Source: TMED109 sp002684605
Lineage (GTDB): Bacteria; Pseudomonadota; Alphaproteobacteria; TMED109
DNA: 64,000 nt
NCBI GenBank assembly: GCA_913046335.1
Contig: CAJWSU010000006.1
Span: forward strand, 7,418 to 71,417
Direction of reading: 5' to 3'
In this document: positions 36,701 to 46,273 of the stretch, piece by piece
Position numbering within the stretch: position 1 is the first letter of the stretch
How the letters are laid out: each line of letters starts with the position of its first letter
Translations under genes and position numbers: made by a program
The notes under the pieces: model-generated
What the model was told of the DNA's origin: nothing
The model's database searches: none
Seen by the model: only the letters and a program-made list of their open reading frames with translations

Positions 36701-36775
36701 CTAGATTTCTGCGCAAGCATAACAGTTGATTTCAAGACCAACAGCTACTTCACGTACTACAGGAGATTTCCACAT
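36701..36775 (-). CDS. pqqA: PqqA, 24-residue PQQ precursor peptide
   Basis: The frame encodes 24 residues beginning MWKSPVVREVAVGLEINCYA and ending in CAEI before TAG. Glu15 and Tyr19, in the conserved E-x3-Y motif, are the residues PqqE crosslinks to build PQQ. It matches the PqqA family along its whole length. It was found by reading the minus strand upstream of pqqB. A very strong GGGAGG ribosome-binding site lies seven bases before the ATG, consistent with high expression of the substrate peptide. Confidence 0.95.
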   Translation of the reverse strand: MWKSPVVREVAVGLEINCYACAEI

Positions 36776-36953
36776 AAGATATCCTCCCTTTCTTGTTTAA
36801 GTTAAAAATTGATAACAACAAAATAAATTATTATCGCTTAAAGATTAGAATAAAACAGATAAATCGTATTATGCAAAGCTATACTTAATATTGTAATCAC
36901 CTATAATAGGATTATATAATTTTATAAAATAATGGTAAGAGTTAAGGAAACAA

Positions 36954-37919
36954 ATGTTTAAAATAAAAAATCAGATCATTTTCTGTGTAATATTCATTAT
37001 TAATGTTCAATTAACTAATGCAAATGCATTAGTTGAAGACGAGTGGTTAAGAGATAAAGTATGTACAGAGGGCTTTAAAATAATAGAGGTTCATAGGTCA
37101 AAGAAGGAATATGAGTTGTCACATATACCTTGTTCTGTATTTACAAATTTCTATTCTAGTGGCTGGCGAGAAACTAGAAATAAGATACCTTTACTTATGC
37201 CAAGTATTAATAAATTAGAAAAACTTTTAGGATCTTTAGGTATCTTAAATAGCGATCATGTAATTATTGTTGCGCCCGGAACAGGTAAATATGATGCAGC
37301 TGAAACCGCAGCTATTTATTTTACATTTAAATATTTAGGTCATGAAAAAGTATCTATTCTGGATGGAGGATTAAAAAGTTGGAAAGAAGATTGGGATAGT
37401 GAAACTGAAACAGGCTTTACACTGCCTGAAATTAATTCTTATAAGGCGAAAGTAAATAAGAACATTATAGCAAATAAAGACGATGTGTTAAATCTAATTA
37501 ATAAAACGGGCTATTTAATTGATTCAAGACCATCTGATATGTTCATTGGAATAAATACATCTCTTCCAGCTCTTAGATCTGGAACTATTCCAAATGCAAT
37601 TAATTTACCTAATGCTTGGTTGCTAGAAAACAATACTTTACATTTCCAAAAAAAAGAAAATATCATAAAAATTTTAGAGCATTCAGGTATCACTAAGAAG
37701 GATGGTCAGATATCATTCTGTAATGCTGGCCTAGAAAGTGCTCTTTCTTGGTTTGTAATGTCAGAAATATTAGAATATCCTAATCATCTTTTATATGAAG
37801 CGTCTTTAGCTGAATGGTCAGGAGATATTTCTTTACCAATGATTGATAAAATCAATATTAGTAAAAATAAAGATAGTGAAAAAATAATTGATTCTTTCTC
37901 TATGAAACCTCCTAAATAA
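36954..37919 (+). CDS. Exported two-domain rhodanese (sulfurtransferase)
   Basis: This 321-residue protein has an N-terminal signal segment (about 1-24) and two rhodanese domains. The first domain has no cysteine in its loop (VIIVAPGTGKYDAAET), so it is inactive. The second has the candidate catalytic cysteine in QISFCNAGLESA. The architecture resembles thiosulfate / 3-mercaptopyruvate sulfurtransferases. An exported location fits handling of periplasmic sulfur, alongside the Sox proteins in this window. It is divergent from pqqA, 178 bases away, so it could share a promoter region with PQQ synthesis. It ends two bases before an acyl-CoA synthetase gene. Confidence 0.8.
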   Translation: MFKIKNQIIFCVIFIINVQLTNANALVEDEWLRDKVCTEGFKIIEVHRSKKEYELSHIPCSVFTNFYSSGWRETRNKIPLLMPSINKLEKLLGSLGILNSDHVIIVAPGTGKYDAAETAAIYFTFKYLGHEKVSILDGGLKSWKEDWDSETETGFTLPEINSYKAKVNKNIIANKDDVLNLINKTGYLIDSRPSDMFIGINTSLPALRSGTIPNAINLPNAWLLENNTLHFQKKENIIKILEHSGITKKDGQISFCNAGLESALSWFVMSEILEYPNHLLYEASLAEWSGDISLPMIDKINISKNKDSEKIIDSFSMKPPK

Positions 37920-37921
37920 AT

Positions 37922-39490
37922 ATGAAAAAAGAAAGTGTTCTAATATCTAAAGCTGCAGAAATATCTGTTGCTGAATTATTCCAAATTCAAGCACAAAAAA
38001 CTCCTAGGGCATTGGCTATAATTAATTCAAATGGAGATAAATATACTTATAAAAACTTTTTATTGAGAGTACTTAAATTATCTACAGTTTTAATAAAACG
38101 GGGAGTTAAACCTAAAGATAGAATTGCTATTTTTTCTGAAAATAGATTTGAGTATTTAGAGTTAGAAATGGCATGTGCAAAGATAGGTGCAATAGTAACG
38201 GCAATAAATTGGCGACTATCGGATAAAGAAGCAAATTACTGTATTAATTTAGTAAAACCGAAGATAATCTTTTTTTCAGAAAGATTTAAAATTAAGACAA
38301 AGTTAAGATCAATTAAAAGTTTAACAAGCATAATATTTGGTTTGAAGTATGAAAATTTAATAGATAAAGTAATTCCTTATTCTGGGCCAAGCTTAGGGTT
38401 TGGTGAGGATATTCTTGTTATTTTATTTACATCCGGAACTACAGGTAATCCTAAAGGAGCTAAAATTTCTCATAGAGCTTTTATTGCTAGAACAATGTAT
38501 TGGACTTATGAATATAAGGTTAATCAAGAAGACACTTTTCCTGCATGGGCACCTATGTTTCATATGGCATCTACTGATTTAGCTATAGGTTCTTTAATAA
38601 TAGGAGCTTCTGTTGCCTTTATTGATGGTTTTCAACCAAAGGTCTTAAAAAGCTTTATTCAAAAATATAAATTGTCTTGGTTAGTTTTAATGCCGGGAAT
38701 GTTAGAAGGCTTTATTAAATTTCTGAATGGAAAAAAAATAAAAATTAAGGGGATTAAAGCTATGGGAGCTATGGCAGATTTGATTCCTAAAAATCAAATT
38801 ATAGAAATTACTACATTATTAGATACTTCATATCTTAATTCTTTTGGCTCTACAGAAACTGGAATGCCTCCAGCATCAGGGGGAGTTATTGATAAAAATT
38901 CTAAAAACTTCTCTCTTTCAAAAACTCAAAGTAGTTTTTGTGAGGTTATATTAGTGAATGATAATAAAACTGTAGAATTAGGTTTTTCAGGAGAATGCGC
39001 AGTAAGAGGACCAACATTATTCAGCGGTTACTGGCAAGCAGAAGAAACAAACTTAAAAGATTTTAAAAATGGATGGTTTCATATGGGTGATGTGATGAAA
39101 AGAAATGTAGATGGGACTCTAGATTTTGTAGATAGAAAAAAATATTTAATAAAATCAGGAGGAGAAAATATTTATCCTGCTGAAATAGAGAGAATATTAC
39201 TAGGTCATAAAAATGTATCTGAAGCTATAGTCGTAAAAATAACAAGTAAAAAATGGGGAGAATCGCCTATTGCAATAATTAGTGTAGTAAGTTCTTTAGA
39301 AAAGAACGATACTACTAAAAAATTAAAACAATTATGTAAGGCTAATTTAGCTAGTTATAAACAACCTATAGATATATTAGTTATAAATGAATCTGATATT
39401 CCAAGAAGTACGACTGGGAAAGTTCAGAGACATTTAGTAGAAAAAATGATAAAAACATATTTTAATGGGAAAACTTTAATAAGAAAATAG
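37922..39490 (+). CDS. Acyl-CoA synthetase (AMP-forming)
   Basis: This second ANL ligase of the window has 522 residues. It shows the P-loop LFTSGTTGNPKGAKISH from about 169, the acid-contacting SFGSTETGMP block near 313, and the hinge region FHMGDVMKRNVDGTLDFVDRKKYLI. GGENIYPAEIE and a terminal catalytic lysine in STTGKVQRH follow. The family does not reveal chain length. It follows the rhodanese by two bases, so the two are co-transcribed, and precedes rlmE by seven. The exported rhodanese plus acyl-CoA ligase pairing has no obvious pathway. Confidence 0.82.
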   Translation: MKKESVLISKAAEISVAELFQIQAQKTPRALAIINSNGDKYTYKNFLLRVLKLSTVLIKRGVKPKDRIAIFSENRFEYLELEMACAKIGAIVTAINWRLSDKEANYCINLVKPKIIFFSERFKIKTKLRSIKSLTSIIFGLKYENLIDKVIPYSGPSLGFGEDILVILFTSGTTGNPKGAKISHRAFIARTMYWTYEYKVNQEDTFPAWAPMFHMASTDLAIGSLIIGASVAFIDGFQPKVLKSFIQKYKLSWLVLMPGMLEGFIKFLNGKKIKIKGIKAMGAMADLIPKNQIIEITTLLDTSYLNSFGSTETGMPPASGGVIDKNSKNFSLSKTQSSFCEVILVNDNKTVELGFSGECAVRGPTLFSGYWQAEETNLKDFKNGWFHMGDVMKRNVDGTLDFVDRKKYLIKSGGENIYPAEIERILLGHKNVSEAIVVKITSKKWGESPIAIISVVSSLEKNDTTKKLKQLCKANLASYKQPIDILVINESDIPRSTTGKVQRHLVEKMIKTYFNGKTLIRK

Positions 39491-39497
39491 TATAATT

Positions 39498-40184
39498 ATG
39501 TCTAATAATTCAATAAATAATTCTAGAGTAAAAGTTAAAGTAAAAAAAGGCTCTAAAAGTGTTTCTTCTAGACGTTGGCTGGAAAGACAATTAAATGACC
39601 CCTATGTTGTTGCGGCTAAAGAAGATGGTTATCGTTCACGGTCTGCTTATAAATTAATAGAATTAAATGATAAGTTTAAATTTTTAAAAAAGAGTAAAAC
39701 CGTAATTGATTTGGGAGCAGCACCTGGTGGTTGGAGTCAAGTCGCAGCTAAGATTATAGGTCTTCCTAAAACTGGAAAATTAGTAGCAGTAGATATTCAA
39801 GATTTAGTTCCTATAGAAGGTCTTTCATTTATAAATGGAAGTATAATGGATGAAGAGATTATAGAAATAATAAAAAAAAAATTAGAATGTCAAGCCGATG
39901 TAGTATTATCAGATATGGCACCTTCTGCATCTGGACATAGAAATACAGATCAAACGAGAGCATTACTTTTAGCAGAACTTGCTTTAGATACAGCAACAAG
40001 ACTATTAAAAAAAGAAGGATCATTTTGTTGTAAGTTGATAAGGGGAAAAGGCGAAGAAGAACTAGTTAGTGTAATGAGGAGGTATTTCTCATCTATTAAA
40101 CGTTATAAGCCTGAATCTAGTAGAAAGGATTCTGCAGAAATATTTTTAATTGGTTTAAATTTTAATGATCAAAACTTGGCGTAA
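39498..40184 (+). CDS. rlmE: 23S rRNA Um2552 2'-O-methyltransferase RlmE (FtsJ/RrmJ)
   Basis: RlmE methylates U2552 of 23S rRNA during late 50S assembly. The 228-residue protein carries the K-D-K-E catalytic set in the expected order: RSRSAYKLIELN, DVVLSDMAPSASGH, KLIRGKGEEEL and a late Glu. The SAM-binding motif is DLGAAPGGWSQVAA. The 30-residue basic N-terminal extension is typical of alphaproteobacterial members. It is downstream of the acyl-CoA synthetase and upstream of guaB. Confidence 0.94.
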   Translation: MSNNSINNSRVKVKVKKGSKSVSSRRWLERQLNDPYVVAAKEDGYRSRSAYKLIELNDKFKFLKKSKTVIDLGAAPGGWSQVAAKIIGLPKTGKLVAVDIQDLVPIEGLSFINGSIMDEEIIEIIKKKLECQADVVLSDMAPSASGHRNTDQTRALLLAELALDTATRLLKKEGSFCCKLIRGKGEEELVSVMRRYFSSIKRYKPESSRKDSAEIFLIGLNFNDQNLA

Positions 40185-40257
40185 TTAATTAATTATGTAT
40201 ATTCTCTTTATAATTAGTTTAAAACATTTTATATATAAGTAATAAGAGAGGTAATAA

Positions 40258-41721
40258 TTGAAATTAATAGAAGCATTTACTTTTGATGATGTTTTAATAA
40301 GACCAGCAGCTTCTTCGGTTCTGCCAAGTAATGCTGATACTAAAACTAAATTCACGAAAAATATTACTTTAAATATTCCATTAGTTTCCTCTGCTATGGA
40401 TACAGTTACAGAATCAAAATTAGCTATAGCAATTGCACAAGCAGGTGGAATTGGGGTTATTCATAAGAATAATAAAATAGAAGAGCAGGTAAGAGAAATA
40501 GAGATAGTTAAACGTTTTGAATCGGGTATGGTTGTTAATCCCATAACGGTTAGTCCAGAAGATACATTAAAAGATATTTTAGCTTTAAAAAAAATACATG
40601 GAGTGTCTGGTTTTCCTGTTGTTAATAAAGATGGTGTTCTCCTAGGAATTATAACAAATAGAGATGTTAGGTTTGCAGATAAACCTAAAGAACTAGTGAA
40701 AAACTTAATGACTAAGAAAAATTTAGTAACTGTTCCAGATACAGTCAGTAGAGAGGATGCCATTTCAACTCTTACTAGTACAAGAGTAGAAAAGCTTATT
40801 GTAGTAAATAAGAAATATAAATGCGTTGGGTTAATAACTGTCTCTGATATTAAAAAAAGTGAAAGAAATCCATTTGCTACTAAAGACCAAGAAGGAAGGT
40901 TAAGAGTAGCAGCGGCTGTTGGAGTTGGAAAAGATGGAATGGAAAGAACAAAAGCACTAATTGCAGCAGGAGTGGATGCTATTGTAGTAGATACTGCCCA
41001 TGGTCATTCAAAAGGTGTTTTAGATGCAATTAAAAATATAAAAAAATCTTTTAAAAATATTCAAGTAGTGGGAGGAAATGTTGCTACTGCAGCAGGAGCT
41101 CAGGCTTTAATAAAGGCAGGAGTAGATGCTGTAAAAATAGGAATAGGCCCTGGTTCTATTTGTACTACTAGAGTAGTAGCAGGTGTAGGTGTTCCACAGT
41201 TCTCAGCTATATGTGAGGCAAGAAGAGTATGTAAATCTAAGAAAATTCCAGTTATAGCAGACGGAGGTATTAGGTTTTCTGGCGATGTTGCTAAAGCAAT
41301 TGGAGCAGGAGCTGATTGTGTAATGGTAGGATCTTTATTAGCCGGAACAGAAGAGGCTCCAGGTGAGACATTTCTTTATCAGGGCAGAACATTTAAATCT
41401 TATAGAGGTATGGGTTCTTTAGGGGCAATGGCTAGAGGGTCCGCCGATAGATACTTTCAAGAAGATATTACTGATCAAATGAAATTAGTTCCAGAAGGTG
41501 TTGAAGGAAGAGTAGCCTATAAAGGTCTAGCGTCATCTGTAATTGATCAATTAGTTGGAGGATTAAAGGCGGCTATGGGTTATACTGGGAATAAAAATAT
41601 TTTTAATATGCAAAATAAATGTGTTTTTCAAAAAATTACTACTGCTGGTGTAAAAGAAAGTCATACTCATGACATCGCTATTACAAAAGAAGCACCTAAC
41701 TACAAAACAGGCGATGTTTGA
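40258..41721 (+). CDS. guaB: IMP dehydrogenase
   Basis: GuaB oxidises IMP to XMP, the committed step to GMP. The 487-residue protein has the catalytic cysteine Cys302 in GIGPGSICTTR and the mobile-flap segment GRVAYKG. Two CBS domains are inserted at about residues 95-200 (NPITVSPEDTLKDIL and LVTVPDTVSREDAIS). Translation starts at TTG (40258) with AGAGAGG about 7 bases upstream; there is no earlier in-frame ATG. Its TGA stop overlaps the TTG start of rsmB. guaA lies two genes downstream, giving a purine cluster. Confidence 0.97.
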   Translation: MKLIEAFTFDDVLIRPAASSVLPSNADTKTKFTKNITLNIPLVSSAMDTVTESKLAIAIAQAGGIGVIHKNNKIEEQVREIEIVKRFESGMVVNPITVSPEDTLKDILALKKIHGVSGFPVVNKDGVLLGIITNRDVRFADKPKELVKNLMTKKNLVTVPDTVSREDAISTLTSTRVEKLIVVNKKYKCVGLITVSDIKKSERNPFATKDQEGRLRVAAAVGVGKDGMERTKALIAAGVDAIVVDTAHGHSKGVLDAIKNIKKSFKNIQVVGGNVATAAGAQALIKAGVDAVKIGIGPGSICTTRVVAGVGVPQFSAICEARRVCKSKKIPVIADGGIRFSGDVAKAIGAGADCVMVGSLLAGTEEAPGETFLYQGRTFKSYRGMGSLGAMARGSADRYFQEDITDQMKLVPEGVEGRVAYKGLASSVIDQLVGGLKAAMGYTGNKNIFNMQNKCVFQKITTAGVKESHTHDIAITKEAPNYKTGDV

Positions 41722-43001
41722 CACCAGGAGCTCGTCTATTATCAGTTGTAGAAATTATTAATGATATATTTCTTCAGTCTGTAGATGAACATTTTTCCTC
41801 TGATAAAATAATAAAAAATTGGATACGTAACAATCGTTATGCAGGGTCTAAAGATAGAAAAGATATTACTAATAATGTATTTGGGATTATAAAAAGATAT
41901 TTCAGCATAGATTATATTCAAAAAAATAATATTACTTTAGGGGAACATTCTTTAGAGTTAACAATAATTTATCACATATTTTATGGAGGTGGGAAAACTA
42001 ATCTCATTTCACGTTTTAATGATGGCCCTTATGCTATTACAATGACTGATGCTATTAATAATTATATTGAAAAAATCAGTGTTTTTAATTTTGATAAAAT
42101 TGAATTTGTTAAATGTTCTCTACCAGAGTGGTTATATAGAGAGTTTTATGACAGTTTTCATAATGATACTAATAAAATATGTGAAAGTTTATTTCAAGAA
42201 TCTAATTTTGATATTAGAGTAAAAAAAGGACTAAGTAGAGATAAAATTATACAAAAATTAAAAAATTATAATATAAGCTCGGAAAAAACTCCTTTATCTC
42301 CTTTAGGAATAAGAATTAATAAAAGAATACCCATAAATAATCTTATAGAATATAAAAAAGGTTTAATAGAAATTCAAGATGAGGGAAGTCAATTAGTTTC
42401 TTTATTATGTGGAGCAAAAGAGAATGAAACTATTATAGATTTATGCGCAGGAGCAGGAGGAAAGTCTCTACTTTTAGCTGATTCACTAAATAATGTTAAA
42501 ATAATAGCTACTGATATAAATTTAATAAGATTAGATAAAATTAAGGATAGAGCTAAAAGAAATAAAGTAGAAGGCAAAATTAATATTGAACTAAATTATC
42601 ATAATTTAAATACTTTAGCTGATCGTGTGATCTGTGATGTTCCATGCTCTGGGAGTGGTGCCTGGCGTAGGAGACCAGAAGAAAAAATAAGCCTTACAAA
42701 AAATAAATTTGAAAAATTAATAGCATCTCAAAGAGATATTTTAGACTATGGAGCAAGTTTAACAAAAATAAGAGGAGAGTTAGTATATATTACTTGCTCA
42801 ATATTAAATAAGGAAAATAGAAGACAAATAGATTCATTTTTAAAAGATAATCCTAATTTTGAAATTGTAGATTTAAAGTATTCATGGGATAATATTACTA
42901 ATTCAGAAAAATGGTTTGGAAAAGAAAAATATTGTCAATTGCTTCCCAGTATTCATGAATGCGATGGTTTTTTTATAGCAAGGTTAACGAAGACTAATTA
43001 G
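41718..43001 (+). CDS. rsmB: 16S rRNA m5C967 methyltransferase-like protein (RsmB family)
   Basis: This RNA cytosine-C5 methyltransferase of the NOL1/NOP2/Sun family has 427 residues. An N-terminal NusB-like helical domain precedes the SAM site DLCAGAGGKSLLLA. The two catalytic cysteines lie in CDVPCSGSGAWRRRPE and YITCSIL. Domain order and length fit RsmB; specificity for C967 is inferred from the family. It begins at a TTG that overlaps the guaB stop by four bases (TTGA), indicating coupled translation. Confidence 0.87.
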   Translation: MTPGARLLSVVEIINDIFLQSVDEHFSSDKIIKNWIRNNRYAGSKDRKDITNNVFGIIKRYFSIDYIQKNNITLGEHSLELTIIYHIFYGGGKTNLISRFNDGPYAITMTDAINNYIEKISVFNFDKIEFVKCSLPEWLYREFYDSFHNDTNKICESLFQESNFDIRVKKGLSRDKIIQKLKNYNISSEKTPLSPLGIRINKRIPINNLIEYKKGLIEIQDEGSQLVSLLCGAKENETIIDLCAGAGGKSLLLADSLNNVKIIATDINLIRLDKIKDRAKRNKVEGKINIELNYHNLNTLADRVICDVPCSGSGAWRRRPEEKISLTKNKFEKLIASQRDILDYGASLTKIRGELVYITCSILNKENRRQIDSFLKDNPNFEIVDLKYSWDNITNSEKWFGKEKYCQLLPSIHECDGFFIARLTKTN

Positions 43002-43016
43002 ATAGGAAATTAAGGT

Positions 43017-43493
43017 TTGAAAATTTCATTTTTTATTATTTTTTATTTTATTACAATTTGTTGGCCGTTAACAAAAATCATGGGTAATCAAAATCCTCCC
43101 TCTTCAAAAGGTGATACCAAGGTAGATATACTAATAGATAAATCAATGATATTAAAATTTATAAACCAAGGTGAATATATAAAAGCTAAAAAGAATCTTT
43201 TAGTAATTATAAAGAAAGATGAAGGAGATGCTGAAGCATATAATTTATTAGGTTATGCAGAAAGACAATTACAAAATTATATTTCAGCTATTAAATTTTA
43301 TAAAAAAGCATTAACTATTAATAATGATTTTATAGGAGCTCACCATTATATTGCTATGGCATATTTAGAATTAGATGATATAGAGAAAGCTAAATATCAT
43401 TTAAATCAATTAGATTTAATATGCTTATTTGGATGTAAGGATTATTTTGAAGTAAAAAATAAAGTTGAATTTTATGAGGCAAATAATGATTGA
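43017..43493 (+). CDS. Exported TPR-repeat protein
   Basis: This 158-residue protein has an N-terminal hydrophobic export segment (about 2-17). Two to three tetratricopeptide repeats span about 45-140, for example AEAYNLLGYAERQLQNYISAIKFYKKALTINNDF and GAHHYIAMAYLELDDIEKAKYHL. TPRs mediate protein contacts; the partner is unknown. The start is a TTG at 43017 with AGGAAA about eight bases upstream. Starting later at an internal ATG would remove the signal segment. It overlaps guaA by eight bases. Confidence 0.75.
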   Translation: MKISFFIIFYFITICWPLTKIMGNQNPPSSKGDTKVDILIDKSMILKFINQGEYIKAKKNLLVIIKKDEGDAEAYNLLGYAERQLQNYISAIKFYKKALTINNDFIGAHHYIAMAYLELDDIEKAKYHLNQLDLICLFGCKDYFEVKNKVEFYEANND

Positions 43494-45069
43494 AGCAAAT
43501 AATGAAATAATAAAAAAATATAAGGCTGATAATATATTAATAGTAGATTTTGGAAGTCAATTTACTCAATTAATAGCAAGAAGAGTTAGAGAAGAAGGGG
43601 TTTTTTGCCAAATTATAGCATATAATAAAGTAGATGAGTATTTATTAAACAATCAACCTAAGGCCATTATTCTTTCCGGAGGACCTTCTTCAGTAATTGG
43701 AATTAAAACACCGAGAATATCTGAAATAATCATTAACTTAAATATTCCTATATTAGGTATTTGTTACGGGCAACAAGTAATGGTAAAGCAATTAGGAGGA
43801 GAAGTTGTATCTTCAGAAACAAGTGAATTTGGCAGGGCCAGAATTACAATGCTTAAATCTTGTGCTTTAACTAATAATGTATGGAAAGAAGGGAATGATT
43901 ATCAAGTATGGATGAGTCATGGTGATGCAGTAGAAAAGATACCTAAAGATTTTTATGTAGTTGCTCAATCTGAAGGAGCAGCATTTGCAGTAATTGCAAA
44001 TGAAAAGAAAAAATTATATGGAGTTCAATTTCATCCTGAAGTGGTTCATACTCCTGAGGGAAAAAAATTAATTAACAATTTTGTAAAGAATATATCTAAT
44101 TGTAAATCTAGTTGGAGTATGGAATCATTTGCAGATTATAAGGTTAATATACTAAAAAAGCAGATAGGCGATGGAAAGGTTTTATGCGGCCTCTCTGGAG
44201 GTGTTGATTCTTCTGTTACTGCAGCTTTATTGGATAAAGCAATAGGCCCTAAACTAGTGTGCGTTTTTGTAGACCATGGTCTTCTAAGAGGAGGAGAAGC
44301 AAAAGAAATAGATGCCATATTCAAAGAAAGACTAGGGTCTCGTTTTATACATATAAATGCCTCTGAAATATTTTTGAATGCTTTAAAAAATATTAGTGAT
44401 CCTGAGGAAAAAAGAAAAACTATAGGAAAAAAATTTATAGAAGTTTTTGAATTAGAAGCTAAAAAAATAGGAGATGTAAAGTTTTTAGCTCAAGGTACTT
44501 TATATCCTGATGTCATTGAGTCAGTATCTTTTGCCGGAGGCCCCTCAGTTACGATTAAGTCCCATCATAATGTTGGAGGGCTTCCAGAAAAAATGAATCT
44601 AGAATTAGTTGAACCCTTGAGAGAGCTATTTAAAGATGAAGTGCGTATTTTAGGAAAGGAGTTAGGGCTTCCAGATTACTTGATAGGAAGACATCCTTTT
44701 CCTGGACCAGGTTTAGCTATAAGATTACCAGGAGTGATAACTGAAGAATCTATAATAACTCTTCAAAAAGCAGATACTATATTTATAGAAGAAATAAGGA
44801 ATGCAGATTTATATGACAAAATTTGGCAAGCATTTTGTGTGCTTCTTCCTGTTAAAAGTGTAGGAGTCATGGGAGATTCTAGATCTTATGATAAAGCACT
44901 AGTTTTAAGAGCCATTACTTCAGTTGATGGCATGACAGCAGACGTATATCCATTTGAGCATGCTTTTTTAAACAGAGTTTCCACTAGAATAGTTAATGAA
45001 GTTAAAGGAATAAATAGAGTAACCTATGATATTACATCTAAACCACCAGGAACAATAGAGTGGGAATAA
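43486..45069 (+). CDS. guaA: GMP synthase (glutamine-hydrolysing)
   Basis: GuaA aminates XMP to GMP using glutamine. The protein is complete at 527 residues from the ATG at 43486, which has GAGG six bases upstream. An upstream in-frame TTG at 43465 is less likely. The class I glutaminase has Cys93 (GICYGQQ) with His183 and Glu185 (QFHPEVVH). The ATP pyrophosphatase loop LSGGVDSSV begins near 236. The C-terminal dimerisation domain ends in KPPGTIEWE. Its last 18 bases reappear, as synonymous copies, at 46245 and 47355, marking an integration hotspot. Confidence 0.97.
   Translation: MIEANNEIIKKYKADNILIVDFGSQFTQLIARRVREEGVFCQIIAYNKVDEYLLNNQPKAIILSGGPSSVIGIKTPRISEIIINLNIPILGICYGQQVMVKQLGGEVVSSETSEFGRARITMLKSCALTNNVWKEGNDYQVWMSHGDAVEKIPKDFYVVAQSEGAAFAVIANEKKKLYGVQFHPEVVHTPEGKKLINNFVKNISNCKSSWSMESFADYKVNILKKQIGDGKVLCGLSGGVDSSVTAALLDKAIGPKLVCVFVDHGLLRGGEAKEIDAIFKERLGSRFIHINASEIFLNALKNISDPEEKRKTIGKKFIEVFELEAKKIGDVKFLAQGTLYPDVIESVSFAGGPSVTIKSHHNVGGLPEKMNLELVEPLRELFKDEVRILGKELGLPDYLIGRHPFPGPGLAIRLPGVITEESIITLQKADTIFIEEIRNADLYDKIWQAFCVLLPVKSVGVMGDSRSYDKALVLRAITSVDGMTADVYPFEHAFLNRVSTRIVNEVKGINRVTYDITSKPPGTIEWE
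45052..45069 (+). repeat. guaA 3' end, copy 1 of att-like repeat
   Basis: The last six codons of guaA (Thr-Ile-Glu-Trp-Glu-stop) read ACAATAGAGTGGGAATAA. The same peptide-plus-stop is encoded again at 46245-46262 and 47355-47372. The 3' end of guaA is a known target of site-specific integration, so this copy would be the left attachment site. Confidence 0.65.
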
Positions 45070-45084
45070 ATTAAATTTAATTAA

Positions 45085-45189
45085 ATGAAAAACTTAAAAG
45101 AAGATAATTTTGATAAAGACTATACTGATCTAATTTTAATGGGTTATATTAGTTTTATAAATCGTAAAAATATTTTTAGAAGATATTAA
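45085..45189 (+). CDS. Possible 34-residue small ORF after guaA
   Basis: An ATG-initiated frame of 34 codons begins MKNLKEDNFDKDYTDLILMG and ends in KNIFRRY. It lacks a convincing ribosome-binding site and I recognise no family. It lies between guaA and the outer-membrane gene, inside the first putative inserted unit. It may be chance. Confidence 0.2.
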   Translation: MKNLKEDNFDKDYTDLILMGYISFINRKNIFRRY

Positions 45190-45193
45190 AATT

Positions 45194-45955
45194 ATGATAA
45201 ATTTTATCTTACTCTTTTTTTTTTTAGTATTTACTCTGAGCACAAATGCTAAAGAAGATGCTGATCAAAACGTAAATGAACTTTCATTAGGTATTGCAGT
45301 TTATTCAAGCGGCTCAGTGGGAGAGGTGAGTGGCTTGCATACTCCGATATATGGCAATCCCGGCAAAAATGTTAAAACAGTAAAACTGACTGATGATAGT
45401 TTAAGAACAGAAGATTATGCAGTTAGCTTAGATTATTATAGAAAAGTTAAAGGTAATTTATATCTAAATGCCGGTATTACTCATAGCCGCATGAAAGGAA
45501 CACCGATATCTGGAACTTTTGTGGTTGGAGGTTATGTTGTTGACCCTGCACCTCCATTTATATTAAAAGGAATTAATCTAAAATTAGGGCCAAGTTATAG
45601 GTTCAATTCTAGGTTTAACTTAACTCCTTATGTTGGGTTTACAGTATCCTATTTTGATGGAAAGATGACAGACACTAATTATCCTCAGTTCAAAGTAGAT
45701 GGAGTGACTTATGGGAACCCAAATCATTCAGGAACATACGGTGTGGGTGGTCCAGAAACAAATATTACATGCTGGGGCTTAAATCCTAATATTGGAGTAT
45801 TTTATAATTCAGGATTCCTTAAGGGTTTTGGAGTTTCTGCAAATTTACAAAATCGAGAATGTAAGGGCACTAGTTTTCGAAGTTTCAGATGGGGTTATGA
45901 AGCAAAAAAACTAAAAAACACACTTTATCAAATTGACTATCGAATATCTTTCTAA
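45194..45955 (+). CDS. Outer-membrane beta-barrel protein
   Basis: This 253-residue protein has a signal peptide (about residues 1-19, ending TNAK) and alternating amphipathic strands. Examples are NELSLGIAVYSSG, DYAVSLDYYRKVKGNLYLNAGI, NLKLGPSYRFNSRFNLTPYVGFTVSYF and NTLYQIDYRISF. The terminal phenylalanine fits recognition by the BAM complex. Size and pattern resemble small OmpW/OmpA-like barrels, but I do not recognise a specific family. It is the only sizeable gene between guaA and the second guaA-end copy, so it is probably cargo of an inserted unit. Confidence 0.65.
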   Translation: MINFILLFFFLVFTLSTNAKEDADQNVNELSLGIAVYSSGSVGEVSGLHTPIYGNPGKNVKTVKLTDDSLRTEDYAVSLDYYRKVKGNLYLNAGITHSRMKGTPISGTFVVGGYVVDPAPPFILKGINLKLGPSYRFNSRFNLTPYVGFTVSYFDGKMTDTNYPQFKVDGVTYGNPNHSGTYGVGGPETNITCWGLNPNIGVFYNSGFLKGFGVSANLQNRECKGTSFRSFRWGYEAKKLKNTLYQIDYRISF

Positions 45956-46182
45956 AGTAGTCGCTTGCAAGAGAGATGAACAGAATACTGCAATTATGCT
46001 AATTGAATGAGTTTCAAAGATTTAACAAACATAACTTTCAAAAGGTAGTATTTTTTTTGGTATAATTCTTGATGAATTTAATTATTGTAAGATTTATGCA
46101 CAAGAAGTAATGAAAAAATAAATAACTGTCTAAGTTATAATTATAAAGGGTATTAGACTATTGATGTGCTATAATACCAATG

Positions 46183-46262
46183 AGTTTCAAAGTAGTTTAA
46201 AACTAATCTGAAACCCTTATCCAGCAAAGATTACAGAGCATAAAACTATAGAGTGGGAATAA
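46183..46262 (+). repeat. Conserved 80-bp unit end with guaA-like terminus, copy 2
   Basis: This block aligns along its length with 47292-47372. Shared elements in order are AGTTTCMAAGTAGTTT, a gap, AAACCCTT, GATTACAGA, ATAAAAC and finally the TIEWE-stop sequence at 46245-46262 (ACTATAGAGTGGGAATAA). The final 18 bases match the end of guaA at 17 of 18, the difference being a synonymous third position. In-frame upstream codons read ITEHK, similar to ITSKPPG in GuaA. It probably marks the right end of an inserted unit. Confidence 0.65.
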
Positions 46263-46273
46263 TTCCTAAAACT

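Noticed and set aside
43465..43486. Longer GuaA start at TTG 43465
   Set aside because: The ATG at 43486 has GAGG six bases upstream and gives the normal family length. The extension has no homology to GuaA N-termini.
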